Shown: positions 45,378-55,232, counted from the first letter of the stretch. The stretch: 64,000 nucleotides of DNA from Chlorophyllum brunneum (GCA_963576785.1 OY756144.1:682001-746000); one strand, 5' to 3'. Translations and numbers: made by a program. The notes: a model not told the origin generated them from the letters alone.

Positions 45378-48002
45378 TTAGCATAACTGTCCCACTGACA
45401 TTAGTCGTTCAGAGGTTCCTTTTAGAAGGAAGACTGGATATATTAATATCTGCGTTGGTTGAACGCTGTCAGTCTTCCCGTTATAGACTCTATGCTTAAG
45501 CATAACTGCGCCAAGACCAACCGCATTAAGGTAGGGGCCTTGTGCTCCTACAGTCTTAATTGGGATCGAAACTTCGAGTTCTTCGAAGTTGATAAAGTCT
45601 TCCGCATAAGGGGTATAATGACATGATGCCCCTGAGTCTAATAACCATACGTCACTATATTCTTCTAGTGGCATTATGCTTTGATCATTGCTTAGCAATC
45701 GAGATCTAAATTGATCCGGTACTCTTAAATACTGATCGGGCATGCACGTGGAGAAACAGGAAAATTGAGAAGTGTTAAAACACTTCTCATTCATCAATTC
45801 GCACAAAGAAAATACATAATTATGGGATCCTAAAGATCCCGATTGCATATTTATATGCCCAGCCCCCGACGTCCCTTCCCCTTGCCCTTGCCCTTCTTCT
45901 TGCAAAGACGGCCGGTCGGTATATTGGTGACAGGACTGTGTATCAGGGTTAGTAAGAGTATCTGAGATCGAATTGATTACGTACCCAGCTCCTCCCTTCT
46001 TCTTGAAGTTGCTCCCGTAGTTGGTCGACAAGAGTCTGAGTGACACCTCAGATTGGGGTGCCAAAGCAAAAGGTTCGGACTTCGGAGACTTGGGGAGAGG
46101 CCCAGAAGAGGGTCCTGCGACGTTCGCAGGGTTCCTGGGGTCGCGGATGTCGTAGGCGACATCCTGAGCCGGCGCCATGAGGTCGTCGACCTCCTTCTCG
46201 CTCTCAAGCCGTTTGAAGGCTTCGTCTACCAACACTGTAAGTGTGGCAGGTCGCCTGTCAGCGGTCTTGTTCTTCTGAGTAAGAGAGTATCTCTTACTCT
46301 GGAATCGCTCCGTTGGAGGGGAGGCCCTAGGAAGAGGAGGGAACTCCTCTTCGTAGGTCCTTACAACCGGAGCTACTATTTCCTCCCGAGGAGGAAGGTA
46401 GAACGGTTGAACCTCTCCAGGTTCAAGCAAGTCGCCCCGGGCGACGGAGTCCATGCTTGGGATCTTTACCACATGGTGCATAACCAAATTAATTTTCGTC
46501 CCAAATTTGGGAGAAACCAATAAGGTATAAGGCAAACCAATGGATAAAAGAAAGGAAAAGCGGACGCGAGTCGCGTTAATATCGGGATTACTATTTTTGG
46601 TGAACCATTTACTTACCCTCGTGTGTCCCTCACAGGTACATCCTGGGGGATGACCAGAAGGAACTGAAGGTGCACCGGGCAGTGTCACCGATCGTCCTTG
46701 TTGGGCGCGGGGGTGAGAGACCTCGTGCATCCGTCGATCGTAACGATCGAGGGCACGTTTCTTCGTCATTTGCATGGGCGAAGGACCAGTGACGCGGTCG
46801 CACCAGGTAGTCACCTGTTGGATCCGCAGTGAGTTTTCGAGTAAGGCAGTAAAACACAAGTTTCGTGCTTCAGCACGCACCTTTTTCTCGAGCTCAGCAC
46901 AAGCATTCTCTCGTGCCTGCTGGACCTTCTTGGGATTAACCCAAGTAAGAGGTTTGGGTCTCTCACTCACTAATACACGAGTGGTCGGAGGAGTGGGAGC
47001 GGGAACGGGTCGAGGCGCATCCATGCGCCTCATTAGGTCGAAGGGGGTCATCCCCGGACCAGTGAAGCGACGGACCGCTGGTTCCGTGGCAGTGGCAAAG
47101 CCCGCCATGGCTTCCGCCATGTGGGCCTGGGGTTTACCCTGGCGCTTTTTGGGCTTCTTCTTCTTCTTCTGGACGTTAATCCAGGTAGGAGAAGGGGGAG
47201 AAGGCTGAGGAGGCTGCCCACTCGGATTGGCAGGGTAACGAGGACCTCTCGCAGGCTGGGCCCTGGTATCACCTCCAGGGTGGAAGCGGTTCCAGGGTGG
47301 TCCAGGGCGAGTCCTGGGGATGTTGCCCTGAGGGCGAGTTTGGTAGTTGGCTGTGGCTGCAAAGGATGCTTGGGGGTTAGACATGTTGGGTCTTGACCCT
47401 TCACGTCTTGACCACTCAGCATTTATAGCCTGCTGAACTACCTCCCAGGTCATATCCACAACATCGTGATTATTCGCCAATGTTGTTTGGGCCACTGCAT
47501 TCCAATCCGGTGGTAATGCGTTCAAAGCAATCATCGCGCCAAGAACTTCTGGCAATTTTACCTTAGCTGTTTCTAATTGAGAAACCATTGTTCTCAATTC
47601 AGCTAGATCCATTGCTGGATCTTGATTTCCTGAAATGCGCTTTCGCAACATCCTTTGGAGAATTGAATACACCGCGGCAGGAGAAGGTGTCCCAAAGCGG
47701 GTTTTCAAATCAGTCCAGAGGAATCCAGGAGCGTCATGCCCATGGAGTAACAGGGAATCAGGTAAAGTGCCATTAATAACAGCCAATGCCTGACCTCTCA
47801 ATTGTTCTCTCCTTCTATCCTCCTCCGTTAAGGTGGTAGGATTGGCAGGAGAGAGATCCTGGTCTGTCACAGTCCATCCGGACTGGTCAGAACCAGTGAC
47901 AGAAATGAGGGTTAGGGCATCCTGAAGCCTTCTAGACCAGAACGCATAGTTCTTTGGCCCATTAAGCTTAGGTAAACCAGCGACGATATTATTAGTAGAC
48001 AT
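45378..48002 (-). CDS. Copia Gag-protease polyprotein, copy 2
   Basis: 874 aa, starting with MSTNNIVAGLPKLNGPKNYA. Residues ~1-210 form the copia Gag domain. A Pro-rich stretch and a lysine run (VQKKKKKPKKRQGK, ~275-290) follow, then roughly 480 residues of unassigned Pro/Arg-rich linker. The aspartic protease is at the C-terminus with LLDSGASCHYT (~785-797), continuing to MSVGQLC. No CCHC zinc knuckle is seen, unlike typical copia Gag. It ends in TAA; translation would enter integrase in the same frame if the stop were read through. Start chosen as the first ATG after the primer-binding site in an open frame, conserved in copy 1. Confidence 0.9.
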   Translation of the reverse strand: MSTNNIVAGLPKLNGPKNYAFWSRRLQDALTLISVTGSDQSGWTVTDQDLSPANPTTLTEEDRRREQLRGQALAVINGTLPDSLLLHGHDAPGFLWTDLKTRFGTPSPAAVYSILQRMLRKRISGNQDPAMDLAELRTMVSQLETAKVKLPEVLGAMIALNALPPDWNAVAQTTLANNHDVVDMTWEVVQQAINAEWSRREGSRPNMSNPQASFAATANYQTRPQGNIPRTRPGPPWNRFHPGGDTRAQPARGPRYPANPSGQPPQPSPPSPTWINVQKKKKKPKKRQGKPQAHMAEAMAGFATATEPAVRRFTGPGMTPFDLMRRMDAPRPVPAPTPPTTRVLVSERPKPLTWVNPKKVQQARENACAELEKKVRAEARNLCFTALLENSLRIQQVTTWCDRVTGPSPMQMTKKRALDRYDRRMHEVSHPRAQQGRSVTLPGAPSVPSGHPPGCTCEGHTRVSKWFTKNSNPDINATRVRFSFLLSIGLPYTLLVSPKFGTKINLVMHHVVKIPSMDSVARGDLLEPGEVQPFYLPPREEIVAPVVRTYEEEFPPLPRASPPTERFQSKRYSLTQKNKTADRRPATLTVLVDEAFKRLESEKEVDDLMAPAQDVAYDIRDPRNPANVAGPSSGPLPKSPKSEPFALAPQSEVSLRLLSTNYGSNFKKKGGAGYVINSISDTLTNPDTQSCHQYTDRPSLQEEGQGQGEGTSGAGHINMQSGSLGSHNYVFSLCELMNEKCFNTSQFSCFSTCMPDQYLRVPDQFRSRLLSNDQSIMPLEEYSDVWLLDSGASCHYTPYAEDFINFEELEVSIPIKTVGAQGPYLNAVGLGAVMLKHRVYNGKTDSVQPTQILIYPVFLLKGTSERLMSVGQLC

Positions 48003-48148
48003 AATATCTTCGTCGAGTGTATTTCTTTCTAGAAGAAAATTCTCATATCAGCAATGATCAAATACAAGGATAACTCTGTCAGGTAAAGCCCTATCATCCT
48101 ATCTCAGTTAGAGGGGATGATAATGGTTTAACCATTGGTAAGGCTACT

Positions 48149-48161
48149 GGGGCCCATAACC
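48149..48161 (-). promoter_or_regulatory. Copia primer-binding site (initiator-tRNA fragment type)
   Basis: Directly inside the 5' LTR the minus strand reads GGTTATGGGCCCC. This is near-complementary to the anticodon stem-loop of eukaryotic initiator Met tRNA (GGGCTCATAACCC). It resembles the Drosophila copia site, where a cleaved tRNA fragment primes. The same sequence is in copy 1. Confidence 0.6.
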
Positions 48162-48733
48162 TGTTGAGGAAACGACCGTAAAGAGTTGTTTGCTGGGGGC
48201 AGCAGTAAACGCAGTAGGAGAGAACGTAGGGTCTACTCACCGAGATAATAAGCTTCTATCTGATACCTGTAGTAAGGTAGTTCGGATAGACAGATATTAT
48301 TGATAAAGCGGTTGACGTCAGTCAAGTAGAGGTCAAAGTCGATAAGATCGATTGAGGTGTTGTACTCAAAGAGATAGGCAATGATGAAGAAGTTGTTCGA
48401 TTGAACAAGATGCAGAACTTAGGTCTGCTACATGGGGTTTATATACATATTGTAACATAGACGAGTCATACTACATAAAATACTAGCATTGCATGGATTG
48501 TTCCTTATGACTCCCTTTAACTGCGGCGTAGTGCCTGCGGAGTACTGCGGAACATAGTATCTAGTCATTGGTACTATGTAGAATAATCTATCAAGTACTT
48601 ATGACTCTCATCGTATGCAGAGCAACTCATAGGAAGTTACTACGGAATGAAGTTACTAGAAAGTAACGGATCAGTCTATTATTATCATAATGACTTCATA
48701 GTCTATTTCTAGAATATGTCCGAAACTTCAACA
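48162..48733 (-). repeat. 5' LTR of copia copy 2
   Basis: Promoter-containing LTR for the minus-strand element; the right flank carries the GTTCT duplication. Its inner end adjoins the primer-binding site. Confidence 0.95.
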
Positions 48734-48738
48734 GTTCT

Positions 48739-49052
48739 CATGGGTCTCAGTGATTTCTGTATTAGATGGGGCTTTGGAAACTTCTATATCAGATGGGGCT
48801 TCAGTGACTTCTATGTCAGATGTGGTCTCAGTAATGTTTGTGTTGAATAAGGTCTCAAAAAGAGCTGTATCTTTATTTATGCTGTGTTTGGATTTCTGCT
48901 GCTTAAGGCCTTCAGGGATTTCTGGTTCTGTTCATTGTTTGGACCCAGTGGTTACTGGTGATCCCTGGATGTCTGTTGGTCTTGGAGCTCTGGGTCTTCT
49001 TGGTGTTCTTGATGAGCTACTGCTGCTCATATACTGTCATCCTGGTCAGAGG
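48739..49052 (-). pseudogene. Old gypsy gag, 5' part
   Basis: Minus-strand text from ATG near 49030 (MSSSSSSRTPRRPRAPRPTD) matches the young gypsy Gag start. It has a TGA replacing Arg (CGA), then a variable acidic region with repeats of the form SDIEV, before joining 41364 across copia copy 2. Confidence 0.8.
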
Positions 49053-49057
49053 CTATT

Positions 49058-49357
49058 TGTTACGAATCATAGACCGTTCATTCCTATCATGCGCCCGTTA
49101 CCTTGTGTACTCTCATACTCGTTTCATCTCCTGTATCACCCTAGAGGCTGTGCCTCCTACCTGACTCGTTCTACTCGTCTCCTCTGACTCCGTTACTCGA
49201 CTCCCTTATTATTAGCCTCTACCACTAGTATATAAAGTGTAGTAATACTTGATGTATTCCTTACACTTTACCAATCGTATCATCCCTTCTTCCTTTCTCT
49301 ACTTCCTTTCCTTTATCCAAAGGCTTGCAACCTGAGTCAGAGACTAAGGTCGTAACA
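49058..49357 (+). repeat. 5' LTR of the young gypsy
   Basis: 300 bp, TGTTACGAATC...GGTCGTAACA. Contains TATATAAAG at 49229-49237 and the presumed transcript start region ~34 bp downstream (49263). One difference from the 3' LTR. Confidence 0.95.
49229..49274 (+). promoter_or_regulatory. LTR TATA box and presumed transcript start / primer segment
   Basis: TATATAAAG at 49229 is followed after ~34 bp by ACACTTTACCAA (49263-49274). That 12-mer is exactly complementary to the sequence just inside the LTR (49359-49370). If transcription starts at ~49263, the RNA 5' end could fold back as primer, as in Tf1. Confidence 0.6.
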
Positions 49358-49358
49358 T

Positions 49359-49370
49359 TTGGTAAAGTGT
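49359..49370 (+). promoter_or_regulatory. Self-priming primer-binding site
   Basis: TTGGTAAAGTGT begins one base after the LTR and is a perfect reverse complement of LTR positions 49263-49274. No obvious tRNA 3'-end complement is present instead. Confidence 0.65.
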
Positions 49371-49450
49371 CATTCAACTCACCTTGCAAGAGAGATGCCA
49401 CTATTCGTAACTAGGCTTGGAATAATAGCCTCCGACCAGGACAACAGTAT

Positions 49451-50722
49451 ATGAGCAGCAGTAGCTCATCGAGAACACCAAGAAGACAGAGAGCTCTGAG
49501 ACCAACAGACATCCAGGGTTCACCCGTAGCAACAGGATCCAAACGATCAACAGAACCAGAAACCCCTGAAGGCCTTAAACGGCAAAAATCCGAACACAGC
49601 GTAGACAAGACCACAGCTCTATTTGAAACCGAATTCGACACAGAAGTCGCCGAGAACACATCCGATATAGATATCGCCGAAACCTACGAGGAAGAATCCG
49701 AACACAGTACAGACGAAGAACCAGCTCCGTTTGAAGAAGAAATCGACACAGCTCTATTTGAAACCGAATTCGACACAGAAGTCGCCGACGCCACAGCCGA
49801 TATAGAAATCGCCGAGACCTACGAAAACAAACACAGCGAACCAGAGTCAGAACCAGAAATGACAGACGAGATCAACGTACCAAAGAACCTAGCCCCGGAA
49901 CCAGGATATTTTAATGGGGATAGGACCAAATTTGACGATTGGTGGAGAGCCATATCCTTATGGCTAATGTTCAACAAGATAGAGGAGGAAGAACAGAAAA
50001 TAGTAGCCATTTTGGCAAGGATGAAAGGAGGACTAGCAGGTCCTTACGCCAACACGCAACTACAAGCCATCCAGAACAAGAAAACACCGGCTTGGGAGGA
50101 CTTTACGAAAGAAGTAGAAGCCACATTCTCCTTGGGGAATAGGAAAGCCATAGCCGAAGGAGAAATAGAGACGTTCAAACAGGGAAAGAAGAACACAGCA
50201 GACTTCTTAATCGAATTCGAAGCATTGAGAGCCCAAGCAGGAACAGACGACACACACGCGATATTCCTTCTCAAGCGCCACACACGAGCAGACATTATTC
50301 GAACCATAGTAGGTTACCCGACAACCTCCGTCCCAACAACATACAGCAAATGGAAAACCACGATCCTCGCAGTAGGACAAGGTTACGAAGCAACGGACAT
50401 CACTAGAGGAGATGTCAAAACCACCACCGGAGTTATCTATGGGGGAAGAGGACAACCCATGGAGATAGGACGACAAAGGGCAGACACCGATCAGACTGGA
50501 AAACCGAGGTGCTACAATTGTAACCTCTATGGGCATATTGCCAAATACTGCAGGAAGAAGACAAAAGTCACGTACACCAAAATAACGTGTTACAATTGCG
50601 GTAAACAGGGCCACATCTCGAAGAACTGCCGGGCACCCAAGAAAGCCCATATCAGAGAAGTCAACGAGGATGACGAACAAGAAATAGAGGAGAAAGAGGA
50701 TTTTGTCGAAGGCTCCGAGTAG
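49451..50722 (+). CDS. Gag of the young gypsy
   Basis: 423 aa from ATG 49451, the start also preserved in the old copy. The N-terminal ~130 residues are Ser-rich then very acidic, with a near-repeat of 45 residues: TALFETEFDTEVA occurs twice, encoded by a 41-bp identical stretch at ~49612 and ~49747. The central part is a retrotransposon Gag domain (LAPEPGYFNGDRTKFDDWW, FLIEFEALRAQAGTD). Two CCHC zinc knuckles follow: CYNCNLYGHIAKYC (~353-366) and CYNCGKQGHISKNC (~379-392). The acidic C-terminal tail ends at TAG. It forms the particle and binds RNA. pol follows in the -1 frame. Confidence 0.92.
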   Translation: MSSSSSSRTPRRQRALRPTDIQGSPVATGSKRSTEPETPEGLKRQKSEHSVDKTTALFETEFDTEVAENTSDIDIAETYEEESEHSTDEEPAPFEEEIDTALFETEFDTEVADATADIEIAETYENKHSEPESEPEMTDEINVPKNLAPEPGYFNGDRTKFDDWWRAISLWLMFNKIEEEEQKIVAILARMKGGLAGPYANTQLQAIQNKKTPAWEDFTKEVEATFSLGNRKAIAEGEIETFKQGKKNTADFLIEFEALRAQAGTDDTHAIFLLKRHTRADIIRTIVGYPTTSVPTTYSKWKTTILAVGQGYEATDITRGDVKTTTGVIYGGRGQPMEIGRQRADTDQTGKPRCYNCNLYGHIAKYCRKKTKVTYTKITCYNCGKQGHISKNCRAPKKAHIREVNEDDEQEIEEKEDFVEGSE

Positions 50723-50781
50723 GCGCAAACCCGCGAGCCATTAAAACTAGAGTTTCTGTTTCATCACACAATAGACGATAC

Positions 50782-53700
50782 GTGATTCCCCAAAAACGAA
50801 ACTCTACGCGCGAACTTCTCCTCGACTCAACAATCCAAACAAGAAAAGGACGCAAACCAATTACAACTCTGGTAGACTCCGGATGCACCCACACGTGCAT
50901 AGCACAACGAACAGTAGAAAAAGAACAGATCCCGACTAAAGCCCTGGAAACCCCAATCAAAGTAATCAACGCCGATGGAACGGAAAATAGAAAAGGGGAA
51001 ATAACAGATAAAGCACAATTGGTACTAAACAACGGCAACCACACGGAACAAATCGACGCTCTAGTAACACAATTAGAAAGCGCGGACTTATACCTGGGAC
51101 ACGATTGGCTGGTTAAACATAACCCGGAAATCGATTGGAACAATCATGTCATACGATTCACGAGATGTCCAGAAGATTGCAAAATATCACATAGTGACAT
51201 ACAGTTCAACGAAAGAATACGGACAGTCAAGGAACACATTGAAGAGAAAAAGGCGGACCAGACGGACGATGAAGATCTACCACCATACCTCCGACAGTAC
51301 ACCCATCTATTCAACAAAAAGAACTTCGATAATCTACCAGCACACACGGTATGGGACCACGAGATAAATCTGTCAGAAGATGCACCCCCGGTACTGCAGT
51401 CCAAAGTTTACCCAATGACAATAACGGAAAAACAGGAACTACAAAAATTCCTCGATGAAAACCTCGCCTCAGGACGTATCAGACCATCACAATCCCCCTA
51501 CGCCACCCCATGCTTCTTTATACCGAAAAAAGACGGAACAAAACGCCTGGTACAAGATTACAAGAAACTGAATGAACACACCATCAAAGATAAAACGCCA
51601 CTACCACTTATAAGCGAGGTTCTAGACCGACTAAAGGACGCAAAAGTGTTTAATAAGCTCGACATCATTTGGGGATACAACAACGTCAGAATCAGAGAAG
51701 GAGACGAATGGAAGGCCGCGTTCGTAACAAACAACGGATTATTTGAACCTACGGTCATGTTCTTTGGAATGAGCAATTCACCGGCAACCTTCCAAAGAAT
51801 GATGAACACGATATTCCGAGAACTATTACATGAAGGAACGCTTGTCAACTACATGGACGATTTCGTCATTCCAGGAACCACACAGGAAGAACTCGAGGAA
51901 AGAATGACTCGGTTCTTAGACATTGCAGCCAAACACCAGCTCTACTTCAAACGATCAAAATGTATGTTCGACGCGAAAGAAATACCCATACTGGGCTTTG
52001 TGGTAGGACAGGGTAACGTTAAAATGGAGGAAGAGAAGGTGAAAGCAGTAAGAGAATGGCCAACACCCAAATCTGTGAAGGATGTCGAAAAATTCCTCGG
52101 CTTTGCAAACTTCTACCGACGATTCATACAAAACTTCAGTAACATAGCGACACCACTACATGAACTCAAAAAGAAAAACGCACAATGGTCATGGTTAGAA
52201 CGGCAACAGCAAGCATTTGAAGAAATCAAGAAGAAAATCACAAGCGAACCAGTGCTAGCGATGCCCCGAGATAAAGGACAATATAGAGTGGAAGTAGACG
52301 CATCAGGATACGGAGTAGGAGCGGTACTATCACAAGACCAGGATAACCAATGGCACCCAATCACCTTCCACTCAAGAACAATGACACCGGCAGAACGAAA
52401 TTACCAAATCTACGACAAAGAATTATTGGCAATCCGAGAAGCAATCAAAACTTGGAGACAATATCTACTCGACGCCGACAAACCATTCGAGATATGGACG
52501 GACCACAAGAACTTGGAATATTTTAGGAAACCGCAACAACTCACCGGGCAACAAGCGAGATGGCAACTGGAACTACAGGAATATCACTACACGTTAAAAC
52601 ACATACCCGGCAAAACAAACACAAAAGCAGATGTGTTATCAAGATTAGCGAAAACGGACACAACCAGGGACAACACAGATATCACGCTATTACCCGACCA
52701 CTTATTTGACAACACTACCACCGAGATCAGACAGATGTGGGATATATCGGGAGAAGAAGACCTGAAACACCGACTACGAAAGGAGCAGAAGAGAGAAACA
52801 CAGTGGTTAAGAGAAAAGGAGAAACGTCCAGAGGAGATATGGGAAACTAATGGATTACCCATCTTCGAAGGAAGAATATATGTACCACCAAACACCGAAT
52901 TACGCCAAGACATACTCCAACAACACCACGACAAAACGGACGTAGGACACCCGGGACAACACAGAATGATCGAACTCCTCAAAAGGACATATTGGTGGCC
53001 ACAAATGCGCAATGATGTTAAACGATACATCAAGGGATGTGACACATGTCAGCGAAACAAAATACTCCGAACACGACCTACCACACATCTCCACCCGCTA
53101 CCAATACCCAACGGACCATGGGAAGAGATATCAATCGACATGATAGGACCACTGCCAGAATCAGAGGGATACGACGCGATACTTGTCATCGTTGATCGTT
53201 TCAGCAAAATGATCAGACTACAAGCAGTTAACACCACCCTATCATCCGAGGAGCTAGGAGATATATATCGGGACGACATATGGAGACAACATGGGATACC
53301 ACGCAGGATCATCAGTGACAGAGGTCCACAATTCGCATCAAAATTCATGGCGGAACTTTGCAGAGCAACCGGCACCCAACGTAACCTATCCACAGCATAC
53401 CATCCACAAACAGACGGTCAAACGGAGCGCATCAACCAAGAGGTTGAGACCTACCTCAGGAATGTAATCAATCATGCACAGAACGACTGGAAGAAATGGC
53501 TTAGCACGGCAGAATTCCAGTATAACGATAAAACACATAGCGCCACAGGACACTCACCGTTCCAGATAGTATACGGACGACACCCATGGAAAGGGGACAT
53601 CTCAAACGAGATTAAGGCTCCAGCAATCACGGACAGAATACAAGAACTACAAGACATACGCCAAGAAATGATCAAGATGCTCCAACAAAACCAAGTGCAG

Positions 53701-54204
53701 ATGGAGAAGTGAAACAGCACAAAGCCAGAACACGAGTACCAAGCAGGAGACCAAATTTGGCTGGAGGCGGACAATATCAAAACAACAAGACCAACGAAAA
53801 AACTAGATCACAAGAGATACGGACCCTTCCGGGTAAAAGAAAAAATAGGAGAAACAAGCTACCGCCTGGAGCTACCTGAAACATGGGCGATACACGACGT
53901 GTTCAATAGCAGACTACTTTCCCCCTATCATAACCCCGAGTATGACAGCCAGCGCACTCCACCACCACCGATCCCCGAGATAGTCAATGATGAGGAACAC
54001 TACGAAGTAGACGAAATCCGAGGACACCGCACAAAAGGGAAACGAAAACAGTATCTAGTACACTGGAAAGGATATACGTCCGAAGAAGATACATGGGAAG
54101 ACGAAACAAACTTAGACAGCGCCAAGGAAGCGGTACAAGAATTCATAAGCAAGATTTCGAGGACGAAACCTATAAAAAGGGGAGGTAAAAAGCAGCAATT
54201 ATGA
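50782..54204 (+). CDS. Pol of the young gypsy: protease, RT, RNase H, integrase, chromodomain
   Basis: The frame is open from about the end of gag (it overlaps gag in the -1 frame; no ATG at 50782, where the codon is GTG, so a frameshift fusion is likely). Domains: protease LVDSGCTHTC; RT with PCFFIPKKDGTKRLVQDYKK and YMDD at ~357-360; RNase H (VEVDASGYGVGAVL, IYDKELLAI, TDHKNLEYF); integrase HHCC (GHPGQH...CDTCQR), DDE core (SIDMIGP, ISDRGPQF, QTDGQTERINQE), GPY-like YGPFRVK. A chromodomain follows at ~53995-54150 (QYLVHWKGYTSEEDTWE). A TGA at 53710-53712 separates the integrase core from the GPY/chromodomain part; the old copy has Tyr there. Confidence 0.9.
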
Positions 54205-54301
54205 ACAACAAACCTCGCATCTCAAGTAACCACTACACTCACCGCATCACTCGTGGTATTCACTTCACCCTTGATTTTGCCAACTATCTCTACAACACAC
54301 C

Positions 54302-55138
54302 ATGCCCGCCGAACGCCAACTTACCCCGTATCCCTACCTCAAAGAATTCGAAGAACTCGTACCAGAAAGGACCAACCATGAAGAAATCGTAGAAGGAGAA
54401 ACACTAGTCGACACCATAATACTATTGGGAGCAGCAGTAAAGGCAACCCAAGAAGGAGCCTCGAAAATTATGGACACATTATCCGACGCCACTCCAAGAC
54501 TCAATCAGTTCATCATCGATGAAGGAAGGAGAGATCAACTGGAGAGGCACTTGTACGAGATTAACGACGACTTGCAACTCCTCGTTATCTCCAACATACG
54601 AGCTCGGATGCACAGTATCCTTGTAGCTCTAGCCGAACGACTCAATACGTACGAATCAAGAAGCACAGATAACCTCTCCCACCACATCGTTAACCGACTA
54701 CTCGTTAGCAACGACCCGTTCCCTATCCAACATCACATCTGCCACACATGCGAACAAAAGACTCAAGAAAGAACCGTCGCCGACCAACTACTCCACCCCG
54801 ACATCGAAGAGGAAGTCGCTCACCTCCAGACCATACTCACCACGGTAGTACCCCCCATCACACCCATGACTTTCCACCCACCGACAGGATATAATACGTT
54901 GAAATCAGAAGGTGAAAAGGACAACGATTACTGGAAGGACATTGTGTACAAACTGTTAAGCAATCACACCAATGACAACACCACGTACAACAATCACACC
55001 CACTTCCTGTTCAAAGAAGGACCGCCACACGCACCCCTCTGGATTGGCTTACGCCGTGTTGACAAAGCACCTCTCATCGGAGGAAACAAGAAGGACTTGG
55101 CCAGAGCCCTGGGCGCGGCCGTACCTATGAACGAGTAA
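54302..55138 (+). CDS. Third ORF of the young gypsy, unknown function
   Basis: 278 aa from ATG 54302 (MPAERQLTPYPYLKEFEELV), ~100 nt after the pol stop and ~110 nt before the 3' LTR, in the position where env genes sit. I do not recognise the family. Features: mostly helical and charged N-terminal half (LLGAAVKATQEGASKIMDTL), a CHTC pair at ~165, and a conserved C-terminal half FHPPTGYNTLKSEG, NDYWKDIV, HAPLWIGLR. There is no signal peptide or membrane segment, which argues against an envelope protein. Homologous remnants exist in the old gypsy (33119-34084) and gypsy F (~12330-12700). The start context CAACACACC-ATG is conserved in the old copy. Confidence 0.75.
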   Translation: MPAERQLTPYPYLKEFEELVPERTNHEEIVEGETLVDTIILLGAAVKATQEGASKIMDTLSDATPRLNQFIIDEGRRDQLERHLYEINDDLQLLVISNIRARMHSILVALAERLNTYESRSTDNLSHHIVNRLLVSNDPFPIQHHICHTCEQKTQERTVADQLLHPDIEEEVAHLQTILTTVVPPITPMTFHPPTGYNTLKSEGEKDNDYWKDIVYKLLSNHTNDNTTYNNHTHFLFKEGPPHAPLWIGLRRVDKAPLIGGNKKDLARALGAAVPMNE

Positions 55139-55232
55139 ACACTCGTCGCGTTTTCTTACCATCACCAAATCCCATATGCTCTATTCTACAAAGGACCTTT
55201 ACAGTAATACGTATCATGAGGACATGAAGCTT

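Larger units (their letters stand above)
41370..48733 (-). mobile_element. Copia-type LTR retrotransposon, copy 2, complete
   Basis: A 7.36-kb element with 572-bp LTRs (41370-41941 and 48162-48733), TGTTGA...TCAACA ends and a perfect 5-bp duplication GTTCT (41365-41369 and 48734-48738). It lies in the gag of the old gypsy. The LTRs differ at about six positions that I can count (~1%), several of them CpG/TpG, so the insertion is fairly recent. Both reading frames are open except for one TAA between protease and integrase. The polypurine tract GCAAGGAGGAG (minus strand, 41942-41952) adjoins the 3' LTR. It may be active or recently active. Confidence 0.96.

Noticed and set aside
49058..49357. 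Possibility that the TTACGAATC repeat is a host promoter duplication
   Set aside because: The identical 300-bp ends, 5-bp duplication, PBS and polypurine tract define it as an LTR.
50207..51143. Minus-strand frames of 160-173 codons
   Set aside because: Complement of gag/pol of the young gypsy; Cys-rich text arises from the antisense.
54201..54392. Short ORF starting at the pol stop (63 codons)
   Set aside because: The old copy has a stop in this frame, so the protein is not conserved; only the ATGA overlap is reported.
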